From contig CAYQDR010000010.1 of assembly GCA_964416315.1 (NCBI GenBank), forward strand, positions 3,572 through 67,571: a stretch of 64,000 nt of DNA. Direction: 5' to 3'. Positions 34,430 through 43,675 of this stretch are shown here, piece after piece (position 1 is the stretch's first letter; each line of letters starts with the position of its first letter). A program made the translations under genes and the position numbers. Source of the DNA: CAYQDR01 sp964416315 (lineage in GTDB: Bacteria; Methylomirabilota; Methylomirabilia; Rokubacteriales; DASRDR01). The notes beneath the pieces are model-generated. The model searched no databases and had not been told where the DNA came from. It saw only the letters and a program-made list of their open reading frames with translations.

Positions 34430-34437
34430 GGCCCCTC

Positions 34438-34773
34438 ATGAGCACGATCTCGTGGGGCGACTTCGAGAGGGTGGACATGCGGGTCGGCACGATCGTGCGC
34501 GCCGAGCCCTTTCCGGAGGCGCGGGTCCCCTCGTACAAGCTCTGGGTGGACCTCGGGGCGCTCGGCCAGAAGCGCTCGAGCGCGCGGATCACGGATCACT
34601 ACCGCCCGGAGGAGCTCATCGGCCGGCAGGTGATCTGCGTCGTGAACTTCCCACCGAAGCAGATCGGACCGTTCGTCTCCGAGGTCCTGGTGCTCGGGGT
34701 CTACGTCAACGGGCGCGAGGTGATCCTCCTCCGTCCCGATCGCGACGTCGAGGTGGGGGCGCGGATTGGCTGA
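34438..34773 (+). CDS. csaA: tRNA-binding-domain protein, CsaA-like
   Basis: 111 aa single tRNA-binding OB domain. 'MSTISWGDFERVDMRVGTIV' is the usual CsaA start, followed by 'SYKLWVDLGALGQKRSSARIT' and 'VICVVNFPPKQIGPFVSEVLV' (partly shown). Such proteins bind tRNA or act as export-related chaperones. ATG 34438 gives the standard length. It overlaps queA by 8 bases. Confidence 0.9.
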   Translation: MSTISWGDFERVDMRVGTIVRAEPFPEARVPSYKLWVDLGALGQKRSSARITDHYRPEELIGRQVICVVNFPPKQIGPFVSEVLVLGVYVNGREVILLRPDRDVEVGARIG

Positions 34774-35809
34774 TTCCCTCGCGGCCTACGACTACCACCT
34801 CCCGGTCGACCGGATCGCCCAGGACCCGGCGGAGCCGCGGGACGCGGCGCGCCTCCTCGTCCTGGATCGCCGCTCCGGCGCCCGGCGCGACGCCTTCGTG
34901 CGTGACCTCGACGCCGTCCTGCGGCCGGGCGACTGCCTGGTCGTCAACGACACGCGCGTCGTCCCGGCGCGCCTGTTCGGACGCCTCGAGAGGACGGGGC
35001 GCGAGGCGGAGCTCCTGCTCCTCCGGCCGCTCGAGGACGGCGAGTGGGAGGCGCTGGTCCGGCCCGCGCGGCACTGTCGGCCGGGCGCGGCCGTCCTCGT
35101 GGCGGACGGCCGGGCGCGGGCGGTCGTGACGGGCACCGGCGAGGTGGGACGGCGGCGGGTCAAGCTCGAGTGGCCGGGGAGCGTCGCCGACCTGCTGACG
35201 GCCTATGGCCTGCCGCCGCTGCCGCCGTACATCCGGCGCTACCGGAAGCCCGAGGGCGCCGATTGGGCGCGTTACCAGACCGTCTATGCCACGCGGGCCG
35301 GGGCGGTCGCGGCGCCGACGGCCGGGCTCCACTTCACGGAGGCGCTGCTCGCCCGCCTCCCCGCCGGAGGGATCGAGATCCAGCGCGTGACGCTCCACGT
35401 CGGCCCCGGGACCTTCCGGCCCGTACGGGCCACGCGCGTCGCCGACCACCGGATGGAGGCGGAGTGGCTCGAGGTACCCGCGGTCACTGGCGCGGCCCTC
35501 ACGCGCGCCCGCGCCGAGGGACGGCGGGTGGTGGCGGTCGGCACGACGACCGTGCGGGCCCTCGAGAGCGCGGTCTGTGAGGACGGGCGCGTCGAGCCCA
35601 CCGCGGCGTGGACCGACCTCACGATCGTCCCGGGCTACCGGTTCCGCGTGGTGGACGCGCTCCTCACCAACTTCCACCTCCCGCGGTCGTCCCTTCTCCT
35701 CCTCGTGGCCGCGTTCGCCGGCCGGGAGCGGATCCTCGACGCCTACCGCCACGCCGTCTCGGCAGGGTATCGTTTTTACTCGTACGGCGACGCGATGCTG
35801 ATCGTATGA
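34766..35809 (+). CDS. queA: S-adenosylmethionine:tRNA ribosyltransferase-isomerase QueA
   Basis: 347 aa, TTG start at 34766. It transfers the ribosyl part of SAM to preQ1-tRNA to make epoxyqueuosine. Signatures are 'AYDYHLPVDRIAQDPAEPRD', 'LVVNDTRVVPARLFG', 'PLPPYIRR', 'VAAPTAGLHFTEALL' and 'LLTNFHLPRSSLLLLVAAFAG' (in part). The stop overlaps the tgt start (ATGA), the normal queuosine arrangement. Confidence 0.96.
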   Translation: MADSLAAYDYHLPVDRIAQDPAEPRDAARLLVLDRRSGARRDAFVRDLDAVLRPGDCLVVNDTRVVPARLFGRLERTGREAELLLLRPLEDGEWEALVRPARHCRPGAAVLVADGRARAVVTGTGEVGRRRVKLEWPGSVADLLTAYGLPPLPPYIRRYRKPEGADWARYQTVYATRAGAVAAPTAGLHFTEALLARLPAGGIEIQRVTLHVGPGTFRPVRATRVADHRMEAEWLEVPAVTGAALTRARAEGRRVVAVGTTTVRALESAVCEDGRVEPTAAWTDLTIVPGYRFRVVDALLTNFHLPRSSLLLLVAAFAGRERILDAYRHAVSAGYRFYSYGDAMLIV

Positions 35810-36999
35810 GCACGGCGGCTCCGGGCGAGTTCCGCTTCGAGTTGCTGGCGCAGGACGGGGCCGCGCGGCGCGGCCGGCTCACGACGGCGCACGGCGTCGT
35901 GGAGACGCCCGCCTTCATGCCGGTCGGGACGCAGGGCGCCGTGAAGAGCCTCACCCCGGCGGACCTCCGGGAGGTGGGCGCCGAGATCATCCTCGCGAAC
36001 ACGTACCACCTGTTCCTGCGCCCCGGTCACGCCGTTGTGCGGGAGCTCGGCGGCCTCCACGCCTTCATGGGCTGGGACGGGCCGATCCTGACGGACTCCG
36101 GCGGCTACCAGGTCTGGAGCCTCGCCGCGCTCCGCACCATCGGCGAGGCAGGCGTCCGCTTCCGGTCCCACCTCGACGGAGGCGCGGAACACCTGCTCAC
36201 CCCGGAGCTGGCCGTGGAGGTCCAGCAGGCCCTCGGGGCCGATATCATCCACCCGCTGGACGAGTGCCTGCCGCACCCGGCGACGCGCGCGGACACCGCG
36301 GCCTCGATGCAGCGGACGCTCCGCTGGGCCCGCCGCGCCCGCGCCGCCCACGCCGCGGGGGCGCGCCCGGACCAGGCGTGCTTCGGCATCGTCCAGGGCG
36401 GGATGCACCCCGACCTCCGCCGCGCCTCCGCCGAGGGGACGTGCGCGCTCGGCTTCGACGGCTACGCCCTCGGGGGCTTCGCGGTCGGCGAGCCGCGCGG
36501 GCTCATGGTGGAGCTGGTCGCGCGGACGGCCGAGACGCTCCCGCGAGAGCGGCCGCGCTACCTCATGGGGGTCGGGCGGCCGCCCGACCTCGTCGAGGCC
36601 GTCGCCGGCGGCGTGGACCTCTTCGACTGTGTCCTGCCGACGCGCCACGGCCGGACGGGCCAGCTCTTCACCCGGCACGGCGCGCTCGTGATCCGCCACG
36701 CGGCCCACGCGCGGGACCCCCGCCCGGTGGACCCGGGGTGTCCCTGCTACGCGTGCCGGTGCTTCTCCCGGGCGTACCTCCGCCACCTGTTCATGGCGCG
36801 CGAGCTGACCGCGTACCGGCTCCTCACGCTGCACAACCTCACCTTCTACCTGGGCCTCATGGCCGAGATCCGCGCCGCGATACCGGCGGGCGCGTTCGGG
36901 GCGCTCCGCCGCCGGGTCCTGGATGCCTACGCCTCGGCCGACACCGAGGCCATCGCCGTGCCGGGGGCCGAGACCCCGGCCGAGGAGGCAGAGCCGTGA
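35806..36999 (+). CDS. tgt: tRNA-guanine transglycosylase
   Basis: 397 aa. It exchanges guanine-34 for preQ1 in GUN-anticodon tRNAs. 'TPAFMPVGTQGAVKSLTP', 'ILTDSGGYQVWSLA' (general-base Asp; most family members have Phe-Gln-Val-Phe here), 'GIVQGGMHPDLR' and 'LFDCVLPTRHGRTG' with the nucleophile Asp are all present. The zinc site is 'CPCYACRC' plus a following His. The stop overlaps the yajC ATG. Confidence 0.96.
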   Translation: MSTAAPGEFRFELLAQDGAARRGRLTTAHGVVETPAFMPVGTQGAVKSLTPADLREVGAEIILANTYHLFLRPGHAVVRELGGLHAFMGWDGPILTDSGGYQVWSLAALRTIGEAGVRFRSHLDGGAEHLLTPELAVEVQQALGADIIHPLDECLPHPATRADTAASMQRTLRWARRARAAHAAGARPDQACFGIVQGGMHPDLRRASAEGTCALGFDGYALGGFAVGEPRGLMVELVARTAETLPRERPRYLMGVGRPPDLVEAVAGGVDLFDCVLPTRHGRTGQLFTRHGALVIRHAAHARDPRPVDPGCPCYACRCFSRAYLRHLFMARELTAYRLLTLHNLTFYLGLMAEIRAAIPAGAFGALRRRVLDAYASADTEAIAVPGAETPAEEAEP

Positions 37000-37334
37000 T
37001 GGACCTCGCCTGGGCCTTGGGTCCGCCGCCCCAGGGGGGCAGCGGGACGACGTTCATCCTGACGCAGCTGCCCTTCTTCATCGCGATCTTCGCGATCTTC
37101 TACTTCCTCCTCATCCGCCCGCAGCAGAAGGAGCGGAAGCGCGTCGAGGACATGCGCGCCAATCTTAAGAAGGGCGACCGCGTGATCACGGCCGGCGGGC
37201 TCATCGGCACGATCGTCGGCCTCAACGAGCAGACCGTCACCCTCAAGGTCGCCGACTCGGTGCGGGTGGAGTGCCTGCGCAGCGCCGTCACCGGGCTCCG
37301 CGCCGACACCAAGGCCGCGCAGGAATCGGCCTGA
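36999..37334 (+). CDS. yajC: Preprotein translocase subunit YajC
   Basis: 111 aa with one membrane helix (about 24-42, 'LPFFIAIFAIFYFLLIRPQQ') followed by the cytoplasmic 'RVEDMRANLKKGDRVITAGG' segment. YajC joins SecDF in the holo-translocon. ATG 36999 overlaps the tgt TGA by one base; secD follows after 15 bases. Confidence 0.95.
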   Translation: MDLAWALGPPPQGGSGTTFILTQLPFFIAIFAIFYFLLIRPQQKERKRVEDMRANLKKGDRVITAGGLIGTIVGLNEQTVTLKVADSVRVECLRSAVTGLRADTKAAQESA

Positions 37335-37349
37335 AGCGGAGGACGACCG

Positions 37350-38927
37350 ATGCCGCGATATCTCTGGCTGCGCGTCGCCATCGTCGTGGCGGCCATCGCC
37401 GCCTCGGTGTGGTACCTCCTCGACCCGTTGAGCGGGCGGGGGGGCCCGTGGTGGCGGCCCGCCATCAACCTGGGGCTGGACCTCCAGGGGGGCATCCACC
37501 TGGTCCTCGCGGTGGACGTGGACAAGGCCCTCGAGAACATCGTCGAGCGCGCCGGGAACGACGTGCGCGTGGCACTCGAGAAAAAGGGGATCGGCGCCCA
37601 GGTGACCCGGCAGGGGAGCACGGCGCTCGTGGTCCAGCTCACCTCCCCGCAGGCCTTCAGCGACGCCCGCACGGTCCTCGGCGGCTTCGAGCGGGGCTTC
37701 GTGGTCCGGACCTCGGACGCGGCCGCGGGGCGCTTCGAGCTCGGGCTGGCGGAGAAGGAGGTCGCCGAGCGGCGCGATTCCTTCGTCCGCCAGGGGGTCG
37801 AGACGATCCGGAACCGCGTGGACCAGTTCGGGGTCGCGGAGCCGACGATCCAGCGGCAGGGCGAGAACCGCATCCTGATCCAGCTGCCCGGGATCCAGGA
37901 CCCGGCGCGGGCGAAGGCCCTGATCGGCAAGACCGCGGTGCTCGAGTTCAAGCTGCTGGACGAGCAGGCGGACCCCGACCGGGCGCTCAAGGAAGGACCG
38001 CCGCCCGGCGACGAGGTCCTCTACGGGCGCCTGGTGGACCGGCAGACGAAGACGGAGACGAAGGTCACTTACGTGGTCAAGAAGCCGGTGCTCCTGACGG
38101 GCGACACGATCCGGACCGCGGAAGTGCGCATCTCCGACTCGGGGGAGCCGTACGTCTCGCTGGAGTTCAACAACGTAGGGACCAAGATCTTCGCGGAGGT
38201 GACCGAGCAGAACGTGGGCCGGCGGCTGGCCATCGTCCTCGACGGGAACGTCCACTCGGCGCCCGTGATCCGCGAGCGGATCCCGTCCGGGCAGGCGCAG
38301 ATCACCGGCGGCTTCACCCCGGAGGAGGCGCGCGACCTCGCCATCGTCCTCCGCGCGGGCGCGCTGCCGGCCCCCGTGCAGATCCTCGAGGAGCGGACCG
38401 TGGGGCCCTCCCTCGGGGCCGACTCGGTCAAGAAGGGCGTCGTCTCGACGATCGCGGGCGCGCTCGCCGTCGTCCTGTTCATGGTCATCTACTACCGCCT
38501 CTCCGGGCTCGTCGCGGACGCCGCCGTGCTGCTCAACCTCCTGATCCTGCTCGCCTCCATGGCGGCGTTCGGCGCGACGCTGACGCTCCCGGGGATCGCG
38601 GGGATCGTCCTGACGATCGGGGTGGCCGTGGACACGAACATCCTGATCTTCGAGCGGATCCGCGAGGAGTTCCGGCTCGGCAAGACCGTGCGCGCGGCGA
38701 TCGAGGCGGGGTTCAGGCGCGCGTTCACCACGGTCATCGACACGCACGTGACCGTGGTCGTGGCGGCGCTGATCCTCTACCAGTTCGGGACCGGCCCCGT
38801 GAAGGGCTTCGCGGTCTCGCTCATGATCGGCATCGTGGCGAGCCTGTTCACGGCGGTCTTCTTCACCCGGCTCGTCTTCGACCTCATCTACATGGGCCGG
38901 CGGCGCTTGCAGGCGCTGAGCATCTGA
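37350..38927 (+). CDS. secD: Protein translocase subunit SecD
   Basis: 525 aa proton-driven secretion motor subunit. The first helix is at about 8-25, then 'NLGLDLQGGIHLVLAVD', the large periplasmic P1 domain ('RNRVDQFGVAEPTIQRQGENR'), and a six-helix RND-type block with 'GVAVDTNILIFERIREE'. The C-terminal 'RRRLQALSI' coding stretch and stop are duplicated 170 bases further on, in non-coding DNA. Confidence 0.96.
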   Translation: MPRYLWLRVAIVVAAIAASVWYLLDPLSGRGGPWWRPAINLGLDLQGGIHLVLAVDVDKALENIVERAGNDVRVALEKKGIGAQVTRQGSTALVVQLTSPQAFSDARTVLGGFERGFVVRTSDAAAGRFELGLAEKEVAERRDSFVRQGVETIRNRVDQFGVAEPTIQRQGENRILIQLPGIQDPARAKALIGKTAVLEFKLLDEQADPDRALKEGPPPGDEVLYGRLVDRQTKTETKVTYVVKKPVLLTGDTIRTAEVRISDSGEPYVSLEFNNVGTKIFAEVTEQNVGRRLAIVLDGNVHSAPVIRERIPSGQAQITGGFTPEEARDLAIVLRAGALPAPVQILEERTVGPSLGADSVKKGVVSTIAGALAVVLFMVIYYRLSGLVADAAVLLNLLILLASMAAFGATLTLPGIAGIVLTIGVAVDTNILIFERIREEFRLGKTVRAAIEAGFRRAFTTVIDTHVTVVVAALILYQFGTGPVKGFAVSLMIGIVASLFTAVFFTRLVFDLIYMGRRRLQALSI

Positions 38928-38939
38928 GGCGGCCAATGC
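38890..38939 (+). repeat. 50-base direct repeat, left copy (end of secD)
   Basis: Identical over 50 bases to 39060-39109. It covers the last 12 codons of secD, its stop and the sequence up to ATGC. Together with the right copy it brackets a 120-base insert. Confidence 0.95.
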
Positions 38940-39059
38940 ACGACGCAAACTGCCAGCCTGTTCGAGCGCTCTGGGCCGAAGCGCTCCGAGCGCCGGCTTC
39001 GCCGGCGCCACCCTGGGGGGAGGGATCGGAGGGGGGCGGAGCCCCCTTCCGAGGGATCG
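38940..39059 (-). mobile_element. R1-carrying insert flanked by 50-base direct repeats
   Basis: The 120-base insert splits what would be a 12-base secD-secF gap. On its minus strand it carries a full R1 repeat (39058-38971): 'GGGGGCTCCGCCCCC', a hairpin 'GCGCCGGCGAAGCCGGCGC', then 'TCGGAGCGCTTCGG'. Flanking direct repeats suggest insertion with a long target duplication, or tandem duplication around the element. Confidence 0.65.
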
Positions 39060-39109
39060 ACATGGGCCGGCGGCGCTTGCAGGCGCTGAGCATCTGAGGC
39101 GGCCAATGC
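39060..39109 (+). repeat. 50-base direct repeat, right copy (upstream of secF)
   Basis: Exact copy of 38890-38939. Here it is non-coding except that its last four bases, ATGC, supply the secF start codon. Confidence 0.95.
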
Positions 39110-40062
39110 TGCAGATCTTCGTCAGTCCTCGCTACGACTTCATCGGCAAGCGCCGCTGGGCTTACATCGTCTCCGCGGCCTTCGTGGGAGCCGGGCTGCT
39201 CCACATCGCCTGGGCGGGAGGGCTCCGGCTCGGCATCGACTTCGCGGGCGGCACGCTCGTCCAGGTGCGCTTCGAAGCGCCGACGACCGTGGACGCCGCC
39301 CGCGGCGCCCTCGCGCGGGTTCGACTGGGAGAGAGCGTCATCCAGGAGTTCGGCGAGTTCGGGGAGCGGCGGGAGTATCTCATCCGCGTCCAGGCGGGAG
39401 CCGGCGGCCTCGAGGAGATCTCGAAGCTGGTCGAGTCGGGGCTCCGCGAGGGCGGCCTGCCGCGATTCGAGGTGCGGCGGCTCGAGTTCGTCGGGCCGCA
39501 GGTCGGGCGGGACCTCCAGTGGCAGGCGCTGCAGGCCGTCCTTTGGGGGATGGTCGGCATCCTCATCTACACGGCCATCCGCTTCGACTTCAAGGGTGGC
39601 GTCGCCGCCATCATCGCGCTGATCCACGACGTGGTGGTCTCGGTGAGCGCCCTGTCGCTGACGAACCGGGAAATGTCGCTCCCGGTATTGGCGGCGCTCC
39701 TGACCATCGTCGGCTACTCGATCAACGACACGATCGTGACCTACGACCGCATCCGGGAGAACCGGGGCCGCGGGATCCGCAAGGGCGAGACCCTCGCGGA
39801 CGTGGTCAACGCGGCGATCAACCAGACGCTCTCGCGCACCATCCTGACCTCGCTCACGGTCTTCCTCGTGGTCGTGGTGCTCTACGTGTTCGGCGGCGAG
39901 GTGCTCCGGGACTTCGCCTTCGCCCTCCTGGTCGGCGTCGTGACCGGGACCTACTCGTCCATCTTCGTGGCGGCACCGATCATCGTGGACTGGGAGGCCT
40001 GGCTCCTCGCCCGCCAGCGGCGGGGCAAGAAGTCCGTGGCGAAGGCCGCCGCCGGGCGCTGA
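39106..40062 (+). CDS. secF: Protein translocase subunit SecF
   Basis: 318 aa partner of SecD. It has an N-terminal helix, 'RLGIDFAGGTLVQVRFE', periplasmic P4-type region, and 'TIVGYSINDTIVTYDRIREN', the SecF signature in the membrane block, then 'FALLVGVVTGTYSSIFVAAPI'. The ATG at 39106 lies in the right copy of the 50-base direct repeat, so the insert has left the coding sequence intact but changed its upstream context. Confidence 0.96.
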   Translation: MLQIFVSPRYDFIGKRRWAYIVSAAFVGAGLLHIAWAGGLRLGIDFAGGTLVQVRFEAPTTVDAARGALARVRLGESVIQEFGEFGERREYLIRVQAGAGGLEEISKLVESGLREGGLPRFEVRRLEFVGPQVGRDLQWQALQAVLWGMVGILIYTAIRFDFKGGVAAIIALIHDVVVSVSALSLTNREMSLPVLAALLTIVGYSINDTIVTYDRIRENRGRGIRKGETLADVVNAAINQTLSRTILTSLTVFLVVVVLYVFGGEVLRDFAFALLVGVVTGTYSSIFVAAPIIVDWEAWLLARQRRGKKSVAKAAAGR

Positions 40063-40064
40063 GA

Positions 40065-40118
40065 CCCTCGGGGGACCGAACCTCCCCCCTTCGATCGGGC
40101 ACTCGGCGCGCTCCGGAA
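40065..40118 (+). repeat. Degenerate R1 repeat after secF
   Basis: 'CCCTCGGGGGACCGAACCTC', 'CCCCCTTCGATCGGG' and 'CTCGGCGCGCTCCGG' follow the R1 order, but the second hairpin is lost. Confidence 0.45.
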
Positions 40119-40288
40119 CCGACACCTGACCCCCCTCCCGGCGCGTGGGCATGGCCCCCGGGTGCCCGCGCCCCGCCAAAAAAGCGGTAGCGGGGGCCAC
40201 CCGGCGGACGCTAAACTATCAGAATCCTGACGGCCCGCGCTCGTCGCCCCGTCCGAGGCTCGGTGCCGGCGGGAGTCGGCGCGGCGCC

Positions 40289-42430
40289 ATGCGGACACTC
40301 GACGAGCTGCTCAACGAGATCCCGCGCTACCAGCCCGGGGCGGACCTGGAGCTGGTACGGCAGGCCTACGCCTTCTCCGAGGGGGTCCACGAGGGGCAGC
40401 GCCGGCTGTCCGGGGAACCCTACCACGTCCACCCCCTCGAGGTGGCGGGGCTGCTCGTGGACTTCAAGATGGACGTGACCACGGTCACGGCCGGCCTCCT
40501 CCACGACGTCCTCGAAGACACCGCGACCACGAAGGCGGTCCTCGCCGAGCGCTTCGGCGCCGACATCGCCGAGCTGGTGGACGGGGTCACGAAGATCGGC
40601 AAGCTCGCCTTCGGCAGCCGCGAGGAGCGCCAGGCCGAGAGCTTCCGGAAGATGCTCGTCGCGATGGCCCGGGACATCCGGGTCCTCATGATCAAGCTGG
40701 CCGACCGGCTCCACAACATGCGGACCCTCGAGTACCTCCCCGCCGGGAGGCGGAAGCAGATCGCCCAGGAGACGCTCGACATCTACGCGCCCCTGGCGCA
40801 CCGGCTCGGCATGGCGAAGGTCAAGGCCGAGCTGGAGGACCTGGCGCTCCACACCCTCCACGCCGAGGCGTACGACGACCTCCAGCGGCGGGTGGCCAAG
40901 CGCAGGCTCGAGCGCGAGGCGGAGATCAACCAGGTCATCGCGATCCTCCAGAAGAAGCTCGGCGAGGTCGACATCGAAGCGCAGATCACCGGGCGCCCCA
41001 AGCACTTCTACTCGATCTACAAGAAGATGCAGCAGGGGCGGGACTTCGACGAGATCTACGATCTCACCGCGGTCCGGATCCTCGCGCCGACCGTGCGCGA
41101 CTTGTACGGCGCCCTCGGCGTGGTCCACTCGCTCTGGAAACCCGTGCCGGGCCGCTTCAAGGACTTCATCGCGATCCCGAAGTCCAACATGTACCAGTCG
41201 CTGCACACGACGGTCATCGGGCCGAAGGGCGACCCCGTCGAGATCCAGATCCGCACCCCGGACATGCACCGGATCGCCGAGGAGGGGATCGCGGCCCACT
41301 GGCTCTACAAGGAGAAGAAGGGGCAGAAAGACCACTTCGACCAGGCCTTCGTCTGGCTCCGGCAGCTCCTCGAGTGGCAACAGGAGATGAAGGACCCGCG
41401 GGAGTTCATGGAGACGGTCAAGGTGGACCTCTTCCCCGATGAGGTCTACGTGTTCACCCCGAAGGGCGACGTCAAGGCGCTCCCCGAGGGCTCGACCCCG
41501 ATCGACTTCGCCTACGCCGTCCACACCGAGGTGGGCAACCGCTGCGTCGGGGCGCGCCTCAACGGCAAGCTCGTCCCGCTCCGGCACGCGCTGCGACAGG
41601 GGGACATCGTCGAGATCCTGACCTCTCCGACGCAGAAGCCCTCCCGCGACTGGCTGAAGATCGTCCGCTCCACCCGGGCGCGCTCGAAGATCAAGCAGTG
41701 GCTCCGGACCGAGGAGCGGGCGCGATCCGTCACCCTCGGCCGCGAGCTGCTCGAGCGGGAAGCCAAGAAGTACCGCCTGGCGCTGACGACCATGCTCGAG
41801 TCCGAGGAGCTTCGGAAGCTCGCCGCCGAGCACGGCTACTCGACGGTGGAGGACCTCCTCGCGGGCCTGGGGTACGGCAAGACGGCCGTCCAGACGGTCA
41901 TGGCGCGCTTCCTGCCCCCCGGGGCGCTCGTCGAAGCCAAGCCCGAGGCGCGCCCCGCCAGACCGGCGCGGCCGCGGGAGACGGGCGTGACGGTCAAGGG
42001 CGTCAACGATGTCCTCGCGCGGTTCGCCCGGTGCTGCAGCCCGGTGCCCGGCGACCCCATCGTCGGCTTCATCACGCGCGGGCGCGGCATCACCGTCCAC
42101 ACCCGCGACTGCCAGAATCTGGCCGCCGGGGCGGTGGACAGCGAGCGCACGGTCGCGGTCGACTGGGACGTGGCCGACAAGACGCCGCTGCCGGTGAAGA
42201 TCGCGGTCTTCATCGGGCGCGACCGGCCGGGGCTCCTCGCCGAGATCTCGACCGCCATCTCCTCCCGCCAGGCGAACATCGTCAAGGCGGAGGTCACCGT
42301 GACCGAGGACCGGCGGGGGATCAACCACTTCACGGTGGAAGTCGCCGACCTCGACCAGCTCCAGGGCGTCATGGGCGCGATCGCCGCGGTGAGGGACGTG
42401 ATCGGCGTCGAACGCGTCCGGGGCCTCTGA
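40289..42430 (+). CDS. Bifunctional (p)ppGpp synthetase/hydrolase, RelA/SpoT family
   Basis: 713 aa. The HD hydrolase domain (about 20-170) has 'HPLEVAGLLVD' and 'LLHDVLEDT', both intact. The synthetase domain (about 230-350) has 'GRPKHFYSIYKKM', 'GRFKDFIAIPKSNMYQSLHT' (RFKD is the bifunctional-type signature) and 'VEIQIRT'. TGS (about 385-445), a zinc-finger-like region ('RFARCCSPVPGDPI') and an ACT domain end the protein. It sets the stringent alarmone level. ATG 40289 fits the family; the longer frame does not. Confidence 0.95.
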   Translation: MRTLDELLNEIPRYQPGADLELVRQAYAFSEGVHEGQRRLSGEPYHVHPLEVAGLLVDFKMDVTTVTAGLLHDVLEDTATTKAVLAERFGADIAELVDGVTKIGKLAFGSREERQAESFRKMLVAMARDIRVLMIKLADRLHNMRTLEYLPAGRRKQIAQETLDIYAPLAHRLGMAKVKAELEDLALHTLHAEAYDDLQRRVAKRRLEREAEINQVIAILQKKLGEVDIEAQITGRPKHFYSIYKKMQQGRDFDEIYDLTAVRILAPTVRDLYGALGVVHSLWKPVPGRFKDFIAIPKSNMYQSLHTTVIGPKGDPVEIQIRTPDMHRIAEEGIAAHWLYKEKKGQKDHFDQAFVWLRQLLEWQQEMKDPREFMETVKVDLFPDEVYVFTPKGDVKALPEGSTPIDFAYAVHTEVGNRCVGARLNGKLVPLRHALRQGDIVEILTSPTQKPSRDWLKIVRSTRARSKIKQWLRTEERARSVTLGRELLEREAKKYRLALTTMLESEELRKLAAEHGYSTVEDLLAGLGYGKTAVQTVMARFLPPGALVEAKPEARPARPARPRETGVTVKGVNDVLARFARCCSPVPGDPIVGFITRGRGITVHTRDCQNLAAGAVDSERTVAVDWDVADKTPLPVKIAVFIGRDRPGLLAEISTAISSRQANIVKAEVTVTEDRRGINHFTVEVADLDQLQGVMGAIAAVRDVIGVERVRGL

Positions 42431-42455
42431 TCGCCGACCGGCGATTCACGAACGA

Positions 42456-42776
42456 ATGTCACATTTCCGGCTGAGCGTCACTCTGGCGCTTCTGACGTCC
42501 GTTGGCCTGCTCCTGCTGCTCGCCCTCGAGGCGATGCTGACCGCGGCGGGACAGCGCAAGCCCGCTGCCGTCGTCACCGGGCTCTCCGTCGTGGCAGCTC
42601 TCGCGCTTCTCCTACAGCTCGTGCTGCTCGCGAGCCGGCTCCTCGGGCGGCTCCGCGAGACCGCCCTGTGGAGGCGAGCTCGCCGGGTGGGGGCGGGAGG
42701 AGTAGATCGAGACGCCGGGAGATCGGACACCAAGCGCCCCTCCGAGCGGTCGGTGCGGCCGGCTCGTCAGGCATAG
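42456..42776 (+). CDS. Possible small membrane protein
   Basis: 106 aa frame 26 bases after the Rel gene, with hydrophobic stretches at about 8-27 and 38-64 and a basic tail. No recognisable family and no clear ribosome site. The tail is low-complexity and may be shadow sequence, so only the first 70 residues look protein-like. Confidence 0.35.
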   Translation: MSHFRLSVTLALLTSVGLLLLLALEAMLTAAGQRKPAAVVTGLSVVAALALLLQLVLLASRLLGRLRETALWRRARRVGAGGVDRDAGRSDTKRPSERSVRPARQA

Positions 42777-42794
42777 GCGCCGTCGAGCCCGCCC

Positions 42795-43652
42795 ATGACC
42801 CGCGGCGTCGTGACCGTCCCCGGCGGCGTCCGCCTCCACTACCGGCGGGAGGGGACGGGCGCCGGCATGGCGCTCCTCCACGGCTTTCCCCAGACGGGGC
42901 ACATGTGGCGGAAGGTCATGCCGGCCCTCGCCGAGCGCTTCACGGTCGTCGCCCCGGACCTGCGCGGCTACGGCGACTCCGACCGGCCGGCCGGCGGGTA
43001 CGACAAGCGGACGATGGCGGCGGATGTCGCCGAGGTGATCCGCGCGCTCGGCCTCGCGCCCGTGATCCTGATCGGCCACGACCGAGGCGCCCGGGTGGCC
43101 CATCGGTTCGCGCTCGATCACCCGACGCTCCTCACGAAGCTGGTGCTCCTCGACATCGCCCCCACGTACGACATCTTCGAGACCCTGGACCAGCACCGCG
43201 CCCGCCGCATCTGGCACTGGCTCTTTCACCAGGTGCCCGACCTGCCCGAGGCGCTGACGGCGGGGCGCGAGGACGTGTACCTCCGCTATCTCTTCCGGGC
43301 GTGGGCCCTGAACCCCGCGGCCATCGAGGAGGACGCCGTGCAGGAGTACCTCCGCTGCTTCCGCCAGGCCGGGGCGATGCGGGCCGCGTTCGACGACTAC
43401 CGGGCGGGCGGGACGGCCGATCTCGAGCACGACGGCGCGGACCGGAACCGGAAGGTCGCCGTGCCCACGCTGGTGCTCTGGGGCGGGAGCCGCACGCCGC
43501 AGAACGCGGACATGCTCGGCGTCTGGAAGGCGCGCTGCGAGCGCGTCGAGGGGTTCGCGATCCCGGACTGCGGGCACTTCATCGCGGAGGAGCAGCCCGC
43601 CGCGCTGCTCGAGGCCGTCCTCCGGTTCGTGGGCGCCCCGAGCCCCGCCTGA
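42795..43652 (+). CDS. Alpha/beta hydrolase, haloacetate dehalogenase-like
   Basis: 285 aa. The nucleophile elbow is 'IGHDRGARVAHRFALDHP', with Asp in place of Ser, as in haloacetate dehalogenases and epoxide hydrolases. The oxyanion-hole motif is 'LLHGFPQTGHMW', and 'DLRGYGDSDRP' and the late 'CGHFIAEEQP' catalytic His are in place. It probably hydrolyses an ester-like carbon-halogen or epoxide bond in the cytosol; the true substrate is unknown. Confidence 0.88.
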   Translation: MTRGVVTVPGGVRLHYRREGTGAGMALLHGFPQTGHMWRKVMPALAERFTVVAPDLRGYGDSDRPAGGYDKRTMAADVAEVIRALGLAPVILIGHDRGARVAHRFALDHPTLLTKLVLLDIAPTYDIFETLDQHRARRIWHWLFHQVPDLPEALTAGREDVYLRYLFRAWALNPAAIEEDAVQEYLRCFRQAGAMRAAFDDYRAGGTADLEHDGADRNRKVAVPTLVLWGGSRTPQNADMLGVWKARCERVEGFAIPDCGHFIAEEQPAALLEAVLRFVGAPSPA

Positions 43653-43675
43653 GCCGGCCGGGCCGTGAAGGCGCG

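Noticed and set aside
36927..39011. A long minus-strand open frame of about 690 codons opposite yajC-secD
   Set aside because: It is antisense to well-conserved Sec genes, rich in Arg, Glu and Asp, and has no family pattern; long shadow frames are expected at this GC content.
40211..42328. A 705-residue minus-strand frame opposite the (p)ppGpp synthetase gene
   Set aside because: Antisense shadow of a clear RelA/SpoT gene.
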